A stretch of DNA of 64,000 nucleotides from Chitinophagales bacterium (GCA_017303875.1 JAFLBP010000019.1:1-64000); one strand, 5' to 3'. Shown: positions 7,186 through 16,811, numbered from the stretch's first letter. A program made the numbers and translations. The notes: generated by a model not told the origin, from the sequence alone.

Positions 7186-9135
7186 ATGGGATTTCAAAAA
7201 GTAAATACACTGGAAAGTAAAGACACCATGGCGGAATTTGTCCGGCACCTGCTGGATGATGTACGCGCATTTGAACACATGCTGGAAAACGACTGGTTTG
7301 AAAGCGACATCACCCGAATTGGCGCCGAACAGGAAATGTGCCTGATTGACAAGCAAACCTTTAAGCCTGCGCCTATTAATATGCAGGTTATGGAACACAT
7401 GGCCGAACACCCCTGGTGTGTTACGGAATTGGCCAAATTCAATTTAGAAACCAACCTCACACCGCATGAATTTACGGGCGACTGCCTGAGTAAATTAGAA
7501 GCAGAAAACCTGCAATATTTAGGTGCAATACAAAAGGTACTGGACAAGTTTGGCGCTACCACTATTCTGTGTGGTATTTTGCCGACTTTGCGCAAGTTCG
7601 ATCTTGAAATGCACAACCTCACGCCGAAGGATCGCTATTTTGCGTTGATGGCGGCTATTTCCAAACATTTGCTTGGCACTGCATTTGAATTGCGGGTAGA
7701 AGGTATTGATGAATTACTGGTACGCCACGACTCTCCGCTGCTGGAAGCCTGTAATACCAGTTTTCAGGTGCATTTACAGGTGTCGCCCAAAGATTTTGTG
7801 AAGATGTACAACATCGCGCAAACCCTTGCCGCGCCGGTTACTGCCATTGCCGCCAACTCCCCTCTTGTATTCGGCCGCAGGCTGTGGCATGAAACGCGCA
7901 TCGCGCTTTTCCAGCAAAGCCTCGACACCCGTACCACCAGCGATCACATGCGCGAGCGCCTGCCGCGGGTCAACTTCGGCAACGACTGGCTGCGCGGCGA
8001 AATCACGCAAATTTACAAGGAAGACATCAGTCGCTTCCGGGTATTGCTGGCCGGCGAAATAGAAGAGGAATCCCTTGAAATGGTTCGCCAGGGGCAAGTG
8101 CCCAAGCTCCGCGCCCTTCAGATACACAACTCGACCGTGTATCGCTGGAACCGCCCCTGCTACGGTATTTCGCCCAATGGCAAGCCGCACCTGCGCATAG
8201 AAAACCGGGTAATGCCCGCCGGACCGACGGTTGTGGATGCTACCGCCAACGCCGCCTTCTGGCTCGGCGCCATGACGGGCATGGGCCTGCATTATGAAGA
8301 CATTACCAAACATCTTGATTTTGCAGATGTACGCGACAATTTCCTGAAGGCCGCCAAGTTCGGCATCGACACCACTTTCAGCTGGCTGAAAGACAAAAAA
8401 GTGCCGGTTAAAGACCTGATTCTGCACGAGCTGCTGCCTTTGGCTAAAGAAGGCCTTAAACACCGGAAAGTAAAATCTGCCGACATCAGTAAATACCTCG
8501 GCATCATCGAAGAGCGCGCCAAAGAACACCGCACCGGCGCCCGCTGGGCATTGCGCAGCTTCACCGCGCTCCAGCAGGAAGTCACCCACGAAGAAGCACT
8601 CACCGCAATAACTGCCTGTACCGTGCAAAATCAGCAAGAAAACAAGCCCGTACACACCTGGGCCGAAGCCAGTGCCGCCGACCTGCGCGACTGGCGGCCG
8701 TCGAGCATGAAGGTTGAAGAATTTATGTCGACCGATCTGTTTACCGTACAAAAAGAAGATTTGATTGAACTGGTAGCAGAAATTATGGATTGGCGTCGTA
8801 TTCGCTACATGCCGGTTGAAAACCCGAAAGGTGAGTTGGTGGGCTTAATTTCTTCGCGCATGTTGTTGCGTCATTTTGCCAAGCATAAAGGTTTGGAAAT
8901 TGCGCCGGCCTGCGTACAGGAAATTATGATTGAAAAGCCCATTACCGTTACTGCCGATACCAGCATTATGGAAGCGATGCGCAAAATGCGCGAACTGAAA
9001 ATCGGTTGTCTGCCGGTCGTAAAAGGAAAAGATTTAGTGGGTATTATCACAGAAATGGATTTTCTGCGCATTACAAGCCGATTGATGGAGCGGATGGAAC
9101 AGGCTGCGGCAGATAAAGAGAAGGACAAAAAATAA
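7186..9135 (+). CDS. GCS2-family glutamate-cysteine ligase-like protein with two CBS domains
   Basis: A 649-aa protein. Residues about 30-400 match the GCS2/YbdK carboxylate-amine ligase family, with TRIGAEQEMCLID, TLRKFDLEMHNLTPKDRY, an ACNTSFQVHLQV block and PHLRIENRVMPAGPTVVDA. After a helical region, residues about 505-635 form a CBS domain pair (VEEFMSTDLFTVQKED... and VQEIMIEKPITVTADTS...), which usually binds adenine nucleotides and regulates an attached domain. The real substrate is unknown; GCS2 members range from gamma-glutamyl-cysteine synthesis to other ATP-dependent ligations. It is divergent from alkA, with a roughly 135-nt shared promoter region. The gene stands alone. Confidence 0.8.
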   Translation: MGFQKVNTLESKDTMAEFVRHLLDDVRAFEHMLENDWFESDITRIGAEQEMCLIDKQTFKPAPINMQVMEHMAEHPWCVTELAKFNLETNLTPHEFTGDCLSKLEAENLQYLGAIQKVLDKFGATTILCGILPTLRKFDLEMHNLTPKDRYFALMAAISKHLLGTAFELRVEGIDELLVRHDSPLLEACNTSFQVHLQVSPKDFVKMYNIAQTLAAPVTAIAANSPLVFGRRLWHETRIALFQQSLDTRTTSDHMRERLPRVNFGNDWLRGEITQIYKEDISRFRVLLAGEIEEESLEMVRQGQVPKLRALQIHNSTVYRWNRPCYGISPNGKPHLRIENRVMPAGPTVVDATANAAFWLGAMTGMGLHYEDITKHLDFADVRDNFLKAAKFGIDTTFSWLKDKKVPVKDLILHELLPLAKEGLKHRKVKSADISKYLGIIEERAKEHRTGARWALRSFTALQQEVTHEEALTAITACTVQNQQENKPVHTWAEASAADLRDWRPSSMKVEEFMSTDLFTVQKEDLIELVAEIMDWRRIRYMPVENPKGELVGLISSRMLLRHFAKHKGLEIAPACVQEIMIEKPITVTADTSIMEAMRKMRELKIGCLPVVKGKDLVGIITEMDFLRITSRLMERMEQAAADKEKDKK

Positions 9136-9136
9136 T

Positions 9137-9156
9137 GGCCTGAATTGCTTCAGGCC
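9137..9156. terminator. Stem-loop after the GCS2 gene
   Basis: A perfect 8-bp inverted repeat GGCCTGAA/TTCAGGCC with a 4-nt loop starts 2 nt after the GCS2 stop. A T-run follows only on the minus strand. It may serve as a weak or bidirectional terminator between the two convergent genes. Confidence 0.45.
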
Positions 9157-9215
9157 ATCGTGCTTCAACTGTTGCGTAATGTAAATCTTCACTCAATAAG
9201 TCTTGAAATCGAGTG

Positions 9216-9254
9216 GCGCGGGCTGTCTGATTCCCCCCGGAGACAAGCCCGCGC
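9216..9254. other. Long GC-rich inverted repeat between convergent genes
   Basis: GCGCGGGCTGTCT (9216-9228) pairs with AGACAAGCCCGCGC (9241-9254), a 13-bp stem with a single bulge and a 12-nt loop. No T-run follows on either strand. The remaining sequence from 9255 to 9396 shows nothing else. It could be a processing or stabilising element for one of the two converging transcripts. Confidence 0.5.
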
Positions 9255-9396
9255 ACCACGTTGAACGATTGTTTGCAATCAGTTTTTCATGCTCTTTATT
9301 AGTTCTAATTTATTGGCAAAGGTCGTACAGGGCATAGAAATCCACATGCGTATTTCTGCGCATTCTTAAAAACAGGTATTTTTACGGGGGTAATGA

Positions 9397-10740
9397 TCAG
9401 CGCTGCAGGAGGCTCAGGTTGCCGCTTGCTTTAAGGATTTTAAGTACAGCTAATTTGTAGGCAAATACTTGTTGCCAGTAAAGTGTTTCTGCTTCGGAAA
9501 GGGCTGTTTGGGCATTGAGCAGATCGGTGAGCGGCACCACCCCTTCTTTGTATTGGAGTACTAATTTCTCTGTAATTTCCCTTGCTAATGCCACATTTTC
9601 GGATTGTCCTTTCAACATGCGCAGGGAATTTTCCAATTGGTCGCCGGCCTGTTTGAATTCGAGGTTTTTGGCGCCTTCCAGTTGTCGGCGGTCGGCATCC
9701 ATTTTTTGTCCTTCAATATCCAGCACCCGCGCCTTATTGTGTCGGCGGAAACCATCAAACAGCGGCATTTTAATTTTCAGGCCGACGGCGAACATACCGT
9801 ACCAACGCGCATCGGGGTCGGCAAAGTTGGCATTATCGCGGAAGCTTTGCAGGCTGGCTGCGGCATAAGCATTCAGGCTGGGCAATGGTTCCGCTTTAAG
9901 GCTGCGCACCTGAACGTGGTTGAGGTCGATGGCGCGGCTCAGGAGTTTGAACTCGGTAGTCGTACGGGTTTCGAGGAGCAGGTTTTTCCAGGTCAGCGAG
10001 TCGGCAGCAGGGTTATTGAGGTCTTCGAGCGGTTCTACGCGGCCATCGAGCGGCAAGCCGCAGAGGAAGCTCAGGGTTTGCTCCAGGTTAAGGATGGCAT
10101 TAAGCAGGTTTTGGCGTTGGGCCTCCAGGTTGGTGCGCGCCACTTTGATCCTTTTTACATCGGTAGGGATGGCGTAGCCATTTTTGAGCTGGAGTTCGGC
10201 TACCTGCTGAAGGGCGCTGAGTTTTTCCAGATTGGCGTCGATGGAGCGCTGCAACTGGCGGGTTTGCAGGGTTTGGTAGAACACCAGTGCGGTATTGTAA
10301 ATCACCTCTTCTTCGGAGCGTTTCACCTGCAAATCGGTCAGCTCGCGCGTGAGGGTAATGGCCTGTTTACTGCGGCGCAGCGATTCATTGTACAAGGGTT
10401 GTTCGGCCTGTATGGCGCCCATTGCCTGCCATGCACGACCAAATTGCACAGGGATAAAAGTGCCGGGCTGACCGACAACTTCGCCCGGCATTACCTGTGT
10501 GGGCAACACCGGTGAGTAGTCGACGTCCAGATTAGCTGTCATACGCGGGTAGGCGGCATTGCGCGCTTCTTTGAGGCGCTGTTCCAGCCCCTGGCGATCG
10601 AGCCTGGCTTTTTCGACATTGGCACTATTGGCGATGGCCAGTTCGAGTCCTTCTTTGAGGCGCAGCGGCTGCGGCGTTGGCACTTGTGCCAGGAGCGGTG
10701 TCGCGAGACCAATTAAAACCGAAAGCAGACAAATTTTCAT
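9397..10740 (-). CDS. TolC-family outer membrane efflux protein
   Basis: A 447-aa protein with a signal peptide (about residues 1-18, ending LLAQ) and the two repeated helical halves of the OEP/TolC fold. Recognisable pieces are LRLKEGLELAIANSANVEKARL at the start of the first repeat, NAAYPRM, and GLKIKMPLFDGFRRHNKARV in the second. TolC trimers form the outer-membrane channel of tripartite export or efflux systems. No adaptor or inner-membrane pump lies beside it, so its partner is encoded elsewhere. A TACCTTCG element (one mismatch to TAnnTTTG) lies just upstream at about 10745-10752. The gene is divergent from the six-gene cluster that starts at 10942. Confidence 0.88.
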   Translation of the reverse strand: MKICLLSVLIGLATPLLAQVPTPQPLRLKEGLELAIANSANVEKARLDRQGLEQRLKEARNAAYPRMTANLDVDYSPVLPTQVMPGEVVGQPGTFIPVQFGRAWQAMGAIQAEQPLYNESLRRSKQAITLTRELTDLQVKRSEEEVIYNTALVFYQTLQTRQLQRSIDANLEKLSALQQVAELQLKNGYAIPTDVKRIKVARTNLEAQRQNLLNAILNLEQTLSFLCGLPLDGRVEPLEDLNNPAADSLTWKNLLLETRTTTEFKLLSRAIDLNHVQVRSLKAEPLPSLNAYAAASLQSFRDNANFADPDARWYGMFAVGLKIKMPLFDGFRRHNKARVLDIEGQKMDADRRQLEGAKNLEFKQAGDQLENSLRMLKGQSENVALAREITEKLVLQYKEGVVPLTDLLNAQTALSEAETLYWQQVFAYKLAVLKILKASGNLSLLQR

Positions 10741-10855
10741 GGGGCGAAGGTAGCAAAAAGTATAGTGCCCAAGTATTTATACGCGTAACAACCCGTATAT
10801 ACCAAGTTTCTAATATTACAGGATTTATACGCTTATGGCGGCTTTTGTTCCAATT

Positions 10856-10863
10856 TACCTTTG
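10856..10863 (+). promoter_or_regulatory. -7 promoter element ahead of the six-gene cluster
   Basis: TACCTTTG matches TAnnTTTG exactly and lies about 80 nt before the ATG of the first cluster gene. A second near match (TACCTTTT) is at 10913-10920. No convincing -33 element is seen, so the transcription start is uncertain. Confidence 0.35.
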
Positions 10864-10941
10864 TCTAATCAATTGCCTTATCAGTTCCTTTTAGTAATCC
10901 GACTTCAAAGCTTACCTTTTTCTAAAAAAACACTTGATACA

Positions 10942-13900
10942 ATGCATACCTTCCATTTCGACTTCAATCATCTTGACGACCCGAAAAACCACCGCATGTT
11001 TTTGCGGATTCGGGGGCATTATTTCCCCGTAGAACCCCACACCCCGGAAACGCTGGAACGCGCCAGAGGGAGCAACAGCGCTGCTGCTCTGTTACTCAAA
11101 CATCGGCCGGATGCCCTGACGCACTTTGTAAGTGCAGCACCGGATCTATTTCACCGGAACAGCCTGACACGTATCAGCGTGGTTGGGGAAGTAGATACAA
11201 ACGACCCGGAAAACCACCTGCCTCCCCTTTACTTCGTAACCCTGGTGCCGCACTTTGAGGATTACAAGCGCTTCCATCAGCAATTTCTGAAAAAAAATGG
11301 CCCGCAGGTGCCGCATCTGCTGCACAGCTATGGCCTAACGGCATTAAGCGCCAACGAGGATCCCTGGCAACAATATGAAGACGCCTACCACCTCAAAGGG
11401 CCGCTCGATGTAGCCATACACTTTTCAGGCCAGCATCCGATGGTGATGAACAACAAACCAGATGTGTTTATGGCCATGCAAAACGACCATATTTACCCGA
11501 CACACAAAACAGACCCCGACAGTATTAATCAGGTCAATAATGTCCTGCAACTCAAAGCGTCCATCCAAAAACAAGGGCAACCGGGCACTAATTCAGGGTT
11601 TGCACGGGTCAAACAAGCCGTCGACGGGCAGGGCAACAAGATGCAATACGGCTTTAACCTCGGCAATCGCAGCGCCGGAGATGCTGTGCTTTTTTACGAC
11701 CTGACGCCCGAGACCGAACAATGGCTCAGCCCGGCGGCAGCCCAGCCGGTACAAAGTTCCCGCAACGATACACAATTTCAGAATCAGACCTATTGGGTCA
11801 ATCAGGGGCAAAGCGGATACGACGTCAGCAACCAGCAGGAATATGTCAGTAAAACCCGTCGCAGTGCCGCTTTTGCAGCTGCGGCAACGGGTCAATGGCA
11901 GGTGTCGCCCAACACGTCGACTCATGGCGTCACTGTAGACCAAAGCTCCATTCAATACGACCTGGCAGCCAACAGCTTCAAAGTTGATGTATACAACAAC
12001 TTCCTGCGTATCGTCGGAGCCTATGTGCAATTTTACTCGGATATTGCCATGACCACACCGATCTCCAACCCTTCGGGCTGGAAGGATCGGATGCCGTTTT
12101 TCAATTCAATCGGCTTTCAGACCGATGACAAGAAATACATTGACATTATTCCGAATGTGGATACCATCATGGGGATTCCGCTGCCCACCGATCCGACCAA
12201 TTTACAGCTCGACTGGCCGACCGATGCACAGGCTGCCAAGCTGATGTTTGGCGGTATGGGCACTTACAATTATGACAAAAACATTGTATGGCCAGGATTC
12301 CTTGAAACAGGTGTTTTCCAATTTGGCATACCCACCATTTTCATGGTTGCCGGTGCAGCCATCACCGATACCAAATGGTATAAGGAATTCGTCAAAGACA
12401 CGAATAATATAGCGGCAGCCGTTGGTGTCGGGTTTGCCGTAGGCTCCGGTGCATTTGGCGCTTACTCGGCGGTGAAGGGCCTCAAAGCAGGATTGATCAC
12501 TTTTGGTGATATTCTCGCAGGCATGCTGGTGAGCAAGGGCTTTGAAAAGCTCTCGGAAAAAATCATGGAAAAAATTGCCGAGGCTGAACTCGAAGACGAA
12601 CTGCCCTTTGTCGGTATTGCCTTGCGTATTGCAGCAGTAGCGCTTGATGCAGCCGAAATGCTGGTCTCCTTAGGCGAAGTACTCTCCTCCCCTGCCGTAA
12701 TTGAGGTTGCGGTTAAACGCCAGATGACTTTCAATTTTACCCTCAAACCCGATCCCAAACACGGCGAAGCCGGCAATCCAGGCTCGGCCATCTGGCCGGC
12801 AGTAGCCGACCACTACCGCATCCTGGTCAATTACCAGAACGGCACCGGCTTTGAAGCCAAAGGCAATGTGCCGCTTACTGCGCAGGGAGGTTCCAGCAAC
12901 AGCCCGATCATCAATGGCTTTACGGTACCCTGGGGTGGCAAAATGCAAATTATCGCAGCCGTATACTCCAAATCCGGCTGGCTTTGCGGCAAGTACCAGA
13001 GCGACTGGATGGACGCCGTTCCGGATATTAGCACCCCGGGCGTGAAAAATGTAAGTGGCAACATTACAGAAATACTGGTGCCCCTTACCATGGACACGCA
13101 GTACAATTTTATACAAAAAATTGCCTACAACGACAGCAACAAACACTACTGGTGGGGCAAATCCGGGGGCGCCACAGCGCCTGTCGCAACGGTGAGTGAT
13201 CTCAACCCGGGCAATGTTGGCAACAACCTGGCACAACTCACCGGTATTACCATTAATGAGTCGGCCTACATTATCGGGTATGGCTGGCAAGGCTCGGGCG
13301 AAAACATTCCGCTTGAAAACGACACAGCACCGGATTCCGGTCAGATGTTTGTATTCCAGAACCTTTCGGTGTTGAGCGCCCCGGAAAGCCGGCTCAAGTT
13401 TTCCTCCTTTGGTTTTAAAACAAGGCCGGGCATCGCCTTTGACATTTTCGGGGGTACCGAAACACAGGTTGGGCCACTCAATTTTGTACTCGACACCCGA
13501 AATGGCGCCGCCGGTTATCTGCGCCGGATCGACCTGACAGACAACTCCAACAATTACAACCTCGATTCAGGTAAATCCTACGGCACTTTCACCGTTGGCG
13601 ATGTGGATGGAATGGTTGTACACCCCAACGGGTATGTGGTGGCCGTTAACTGGAATGCGCACCGCATGCAGATTCTTCAGTTGCCGGAAACAGAAACTGA
13701 TGATGCCGATGCACCCGCAGCCGTTATTGTTTCCAACCGGGGTATTCTGGAAGGCCTCCTGCTTGGCCCCAAAGCGCTGGCCATTTCACCCGATGGAAAA
13801 ATTTATGTGCTGGAATCACTGAATCAGCGCGTGCAATCCTTTGATATTAAAGGAAATGCATCGCCGAGCTTCCCGGGCAAATCCCTGTTCAGCATCAGCG

Positions 13901-14934
13901 GGGGCGCATCCCTGCAACCCCAACTGGATCAGCTTCAGACGCCCGAATCCCTCATTCAGGCATTCATCCAGCACGATGTAAGCCATCTGTTTGATCTGGA
14001 CAGCAGCCTCGCCACCTTGCTCGACGCCGGCGTCATGACCCAGGACATTCTCGATGCCTTTGGCGCCAACATGGTTTACCTGGCATTCCTGACCGACAGT
14101 CAGGGCAAAATTCTGCCCGACCCGAAACAAACGGCTTTTATTACCGTCGTGGAAGCCGGGCATTCCTGGACCATTACCGACCCCGGCCGCAACAACGTTT
14201 ATGTACTGCTTAATGGAAATGGCAGCATCAGCGTGCGCGATCAGTTCAATGATACCGAAATCATTGTCTTGCAAAAAGGATATTCCTGGCAATTAAAAGA
14301 CCTCGCCGGCGGCCGCTCCTACCTGATGGAACTGAACGGCAGTGACCTCGCGGTATCGGAATACCTGTCGTACTTCGACATTAACCCGAACAAGGAATTG
14401 CTGACCTACTGCGATATTGCCATTGAAAGTAAAGGTTATGTTTATGTGCTGGCCTTTAATGGTGATCCGAATAAAGGGCCGATCAAAAACTCCGATTACG
14501 TCCTCGACGTGTATACGCCGCAGGGCCAGCATTTGTTCCAAACGCCGGATGCCCGCCTCACGGCAGCCAATCAGATGGAATATGTTGCTGCCGGCAAGAT
14601 CACACTCGACATCTGGCGCAACCTTTTCTCGCTGAATTACGAGAAAATTGCCGGTCCGGGTGGCCGCACAGAACCATCGGTGAGCCAATGGTCGCCCACG
14701 CCGCCCCTGTTCGATCTCGACGCAAGCAATGCGGCAATTTTTGATAGCGCTGACATGACAAAAATCAGTCCGCTGTTCAAGCAAAACGGCATTGCGCTGG
14801 GAGCAGGCGCCAACTGTACGGTGGTACAGGCAGGCGAACACTGGACGATCAAAGATCCGGCCAATAACAAGACCTACGACGCCGTGATTTGCCTCAGCAA
14901 TATTGAGGTATACGCCATTCCGGTTAACAATTAA
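10942..14934 (+). CDS. Unrecognised 1330-aa protein: hydrophobic helices, NHL-like repeats, W-module repeats
   Basis: I do not recognise this protein. No signal peptide is visible. Residues 1-450 look like mixed alpha/beta soluble sequence. About 458-590 hold three hydrophobic or amphipathic stretches (around 458-475, 489-531 and 554-587, rich in Gly/Ala/Val) that could be membrane or pore helices. About 620-860 look beta-rich. About 864-971 hold NHL/beta-propeller-like strands (VDGMVVHPNGYVVAVNW, GPKALAISPDGKIYVLE). After 1000, a module with the core G-x-x-W-x-(I/L)-x-D occurs three times (about 1065, 1108 and 1293: EAGHSWTITD, QKGYSWQLKD, QAGEHWTIKD). The same module occurs twice in the pentapeptide protein of this cluster. 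The ATG at 10942 is preferred to a TTG 81 nt upstream that overlaps the promoter. First gene of a co-directional six-gene block. Confidence 0.75.
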   Translation: MHTFHFDFNHLDDPKNHRMFLRIRGHYFPVEPHTPETLERARGSNSAAALLLKHRPDALTHFVSAAPDLFHRNSLTRISVVGEVDTNDPENHLPPLYFVTLVPHFEDYKRFHQQFLKKNGPQVPHLLHSYGLTALSANEDPWQQYEDAYHLKGPLDVAIHFSGQHPMVMNNKPDVFMAMQNDHIYPTHKTDPDSINQVNNVLQLKASIQKQGQPGTNSGFARVKQAVDGQGNKMQYGFNLGNRSAGDAVLFYDLTPETEQWLSPAAAQPVQSSRNDTQFQNQTYWVNQGQSGYDVSNQQEYVSKTRRSAAFAAAATGQWQVSPNTSTHGVTVDQSSIQYDLAANSFKVDVYNNFLRIVGAYVQFYSDIAMTTPISNPSGWKDRMPFFNSIGFQTDDKKYIDIIPNVDTIMGIPLPTDPTNLQLDWPTDAQAAKLMFGGMGTYNYDKNIVWPGFLETGVFQFGIPTIFMVAGAAITDTKWYKEFVKDTNNIAAAVGVGFAVGSGAFGAYSAVKGLKAGLITFGDILAGMLVSKGFEKLSEKIMEKIAEAELEDELPFVGIALRIAAVALDAAEMLVSLGEVLSSPAVIEVAVKRQMTFNFTLKPDPKHGEAGNPGSAIWPAVADHYRILVNYQNGTGFEAKGNVPLTAQGGSSNSPIINGFTVPWGGKMQIIAAVYSKSGWLCGKYQSDWMDAVPDISTPGVKNVSGNITEILVPLTMDTQYNFIQKIAYNDSNKHYWWGKSGGATAPVATVSDLNPGNVGNNLAQLTGITINESAYIIGYGWQGSGENIPLENDTAPDSGQMFVFQNLSVLSAPESRLKFSSFGFKTRPGIAFDIFGGTETQVGPLNFVLDTRNGAAGYLRRIDLTDNSNNYNLDSGKSYGTFTVGDVDGMVVHPNGYVVAVNWNAHRMQILQLPETETDDADAPAAVIVSNRGILEGLLLGPKALAISPDGKIYVLESLNQRVQSFDIKGNASPSFPGKSLFSISGGASLQPQLDQLQTPESLIQAFIQHDVSHLFDLDSSLATLLDAGVMTQDILDAFGANMVYLAFLTDSQGKILPDPKQTAFITVVEAGHSWTITDPGRNNVYVLLNGNGSISVRDQFNDTEIIVLQKGYSWQLKDLAGGRSYLMELNGSDLAVSEYLSYFDINPNKELLTYCDIAIESKGYVYVLAFNGDPNKGPIKNSDYVLDVYTPQGQHLFQTPDARLTAANQMEYVAAGKITLDIWRNLFSLNYEKIAGPGGRTEPSVSQWSPTPPLFDLDASNAAIFDSADMTKISPLFKQNGIALGAGANCTVVQAGEHWTIKDPANNKTYDAVICLSNIEVYAIPVNN

Positions 14935-14944
14935 ACCTTTTCCT

Positions 14945-14975
14945 GAGGCTGCCGCCTCGTTCCGGCGGCAGCCTC
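14945..14975 (+). terminator. Strong stem-loop after the first cluster gene
   Basis: A perfect 12-bp stem (GAGGCTGCCGCC/GGCGGCAGCCTC) with a 7-nt loop begins 10 nt after the stop codon. The T-run (TTTATTTTTTT) is about 10 nt further on, directly before the next ATG. It may act as a partial terminator or as a 3' stabiliser that separates the levels of the first gene and the rest. Confidence 0.55.
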
Positions 14976-14997
14976 ATTCACCATTTATTTTTTTACA

Positions 14998-15408
14998 ATG
15001 GAATACAATACCTTCTTTGAGCAGGTGCTCGATGCCCTGGGTATTGCAACGGGTGCTGTACCTGACAAGCAGTGGGTCAGTTCTGCCGATGGCAATACCT
15101 TAAGCGACGATGCGGCAAAATCCTGGATTCAACCTTTTGCAGTACAATTCAATGACAAGACTGCACGGGATAAGTACCTGAATCTTTTTGGTTTGGATCC
15201 AGCACAATATCCTGATTTCCCTTTGCAACTCACGGCCTTTGCAGTGCAAAGCATAGAAGTCAGTACCGCTTTTCCGCTAAAAATCAGTCTGAGCGACCCG
15301 AATGCTCCGGTTACTTTAGTTGCCCAAAACCTGAGTTTGCAGGCTGGCGCACAGATTATAAGCGGCAATGCGCTGATTGCAGGTGTGCAAAATTTGGTGA
15401 AACACTAA
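14998..15408 (+). CDS. Unrecognised 136-aa cluster protein
   Basis: A small acidic protein with no signal peptide and no family I recognise. The C-terminal half (about 75-130) reads as a run of short beta-strands, VQSIEVSTAFPLKISL then APVTLVAQNLSLQAGAQII. It resembles a segment of the next gene product (IVVSAGKPLYIGEE..., GNVVIEPGGQIIARN), which suggests a common beta-helix-like piece. The start ATG follows TTTTTTACA, a sequence also found directly before the ATG of the next gene. It is the second gene in the six-gene block. Confidence 0.65.
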   Translation: MEYNTFFEQVLDALGIATGAVPDKQWVSSADGNTLSDDAAKSWIQPFAVQFNDKTARDKYLNLFGLDPAQYPDFPLQLTAFAVQSIEVSTAFPLKISLSDPNAPVTLVAQNLSLQAGAQIISGNALIAGVQNLVKH

Positions 15409-15504
15409 GCGCATGATCTAAGCGCGTAATCGGCCCCTTTTACTGCCACGATTACAGGTTGCTGAACCGCTAAACATCTTCCAAAACATTTAACCTTTTT
15501 TACA

Positions 15505-16752
15505 ATGTTCACATTTGAAGAACACATCCAGAAATTAGCCGAATTCGGCCATGTAGCCCAACTTACCGGCACCTACAACACCAAAGATTATCCGGATGGT
15601 ATGGTGCTTTCCGACGACCCGAAAAACAGCCACATCACACCTGCCTTCATCAGCGTGCCCGATGTACAAACCCTGAAATCCCTGTGTGGTATTCACAATG
15701 AAATGGCCTCTGAAACCTTATTGACCGAGGGAATACCGGAAAGCCCGGAACTATTAGACTACGAGGTAAACAACCCGCTCGATGAGCACGTATGCAACGC
15801 GCTCAATACCTTTATTTACGGCAATTCGGAGCAGGTAGCAGCCTGGGAAGGCACACTCAACAAACTGCGCTTCCCCATGCAGGTGGCTGTTTTTACCGCA
15901 GACACGATTGTGGTAAGTGCCGGCAAACCCCTTTACATCGGCGAAGAAGGCGGCAAACCCGTCAACCCGACCTTGGGCAATGTTGTCATTGAACCCGGCG
16001 GGCAGATTATTGCGCGCAACAGCGGCGTCGTGACCATCAACAGCCTCTCTTCTCAGGGCGTAAGCAGGGATTTTGAGCGGCTTGCGGCAACCGCAACAGA
16101 TCCGGCACAAACCATCACCCTGGTATCTGTAGGGGGTGACGGCGGTAAAGGCGGCGACGGCGGTAACGGCAGCACCAACCCCAATCCCGGCTCCAAAGGC
16201 GCCGATGCAACTGAAAACGGGAAAAGCGGCTGTAATGCAGCGGTAATAGGCGGTAAAGGGCCAGATGGCGGCAATGCCAGCACCACAACAGGCAGGGGCG
16301 GCGACGGGAACCCCGCAAACCCCATTAATTATAATGTGAGTGAGATGAACGGCAATTACATTGTCGGTAGCATCGGCGGCAATGGCGGTCCGGGCGGCAA
16401 GGGCGGCAACGGCGGCAACGGTTCTCCCGGTGGCGCCGGTGGCGCAGCCTGCCGGAGTTGCCAGCAAGCCAGCCAGGGCCCTGGCGGCAAAGGCGGCAAT
16501 GCCGGCCCGGGTGGCAGGGGCGGCGACGGCGGCCCCGGCGCCAAAGTTTATGTCAACTACACCAGTGGCAGCCCCAATATTTCTGTCAGCAATCTCAAAG
16601 CAAACGGCGGCGGCGGCGGTGCTGCCGGCAGCAATGGCTCTGGCGGGCAGGGTGTTCCGCCGGGAGATAATGGCGCAACCGCATTGCCAGGAGACGGCGG
16701 CAACGGCGGAACCGCCGGACAAGTCATTATCAATGGCATCGTGACCAACTAA
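15505..16752 (+). CDS. Polyglycine (GGX) repeat protein, 415 aa
   Basis: Residues 1-125 look globular, starting MFTFEEHIQKLAEFGHVAQL. About 128-185 are a beta-strand run related to the preceding small protein. From about 208 to the end the chain is dominated by GGX triplets (GGDGGKGGDGGNG, GGNGGPGGKGGNGGNG, GGGGGAAGSNGSGGQG) broken by short non-Gly segments, one with two Cys (ACRSCQQ). Repeated GGX is the pattern of polyglycine-II helix bundles, seen in some phage tail-fibre adhesins and in snow flea antifreeze protein. It is not collagen-like, since Pro at the third position is rare. There is no signal peptide. Function unknown; a binding or scaffold role is my inference. Confidence 0.7.
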   Translation: MFTFEEHIQKLAEFGHVAQLTGTYNTKDYPDGMVLSDDPKNSHITPAFISVPDVQTLKSLCGIHNEMASETLLTEGIPESPELLDYEVNNPLDEHVCNALNTFIYGNSEQVAAWEGTLNKLRFPMQVAVFTADTIVVSAGKPLYIGEEGGKPVNPTLGNVVIEPGGQIIARNSGVVTINSLSSQGVSRDFERLAATATDPAQTITLVSVGGDGGKGGDGGNGSTNPNPGSKGADATENGKSGCNAAVIGGKGPDGGNASTTTGRGGDGNPANPINYNVSEMNGNYIVGSIGGNGGPGGKGGNGGNGSPGGAGGAACRSCQQASQGPGGKGGNAGPGGRGGDGGPGAKVYVNYTSGSPNISVSNLKANGGGGGAAGSNGSGGQGVPPGDNGATALPGDGGNGGTAGQVIINGIVTN

Positions 16753-16773
16753 GCTTGTGATCGAAAAGGATTG

Positions 16774-16811
16774 GCTGCCTTGTACGGCAATCGTATAAGG
16801 CAGCTTTTTTT
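16774..16811 (+). terminator. Intrinsic terminator inside the cluster
   Basis: GCTGCCTT and AAGGCAGC (16774-16781 with 16797-16804) form an 8-bp stem, followed immediately by seven T residues. The next gene starts only 18 nt later with no obvious promoter. Partial readthrough would lower expression of the downstream genes relative to the first polyglycine protein. Confidence 0.75.
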
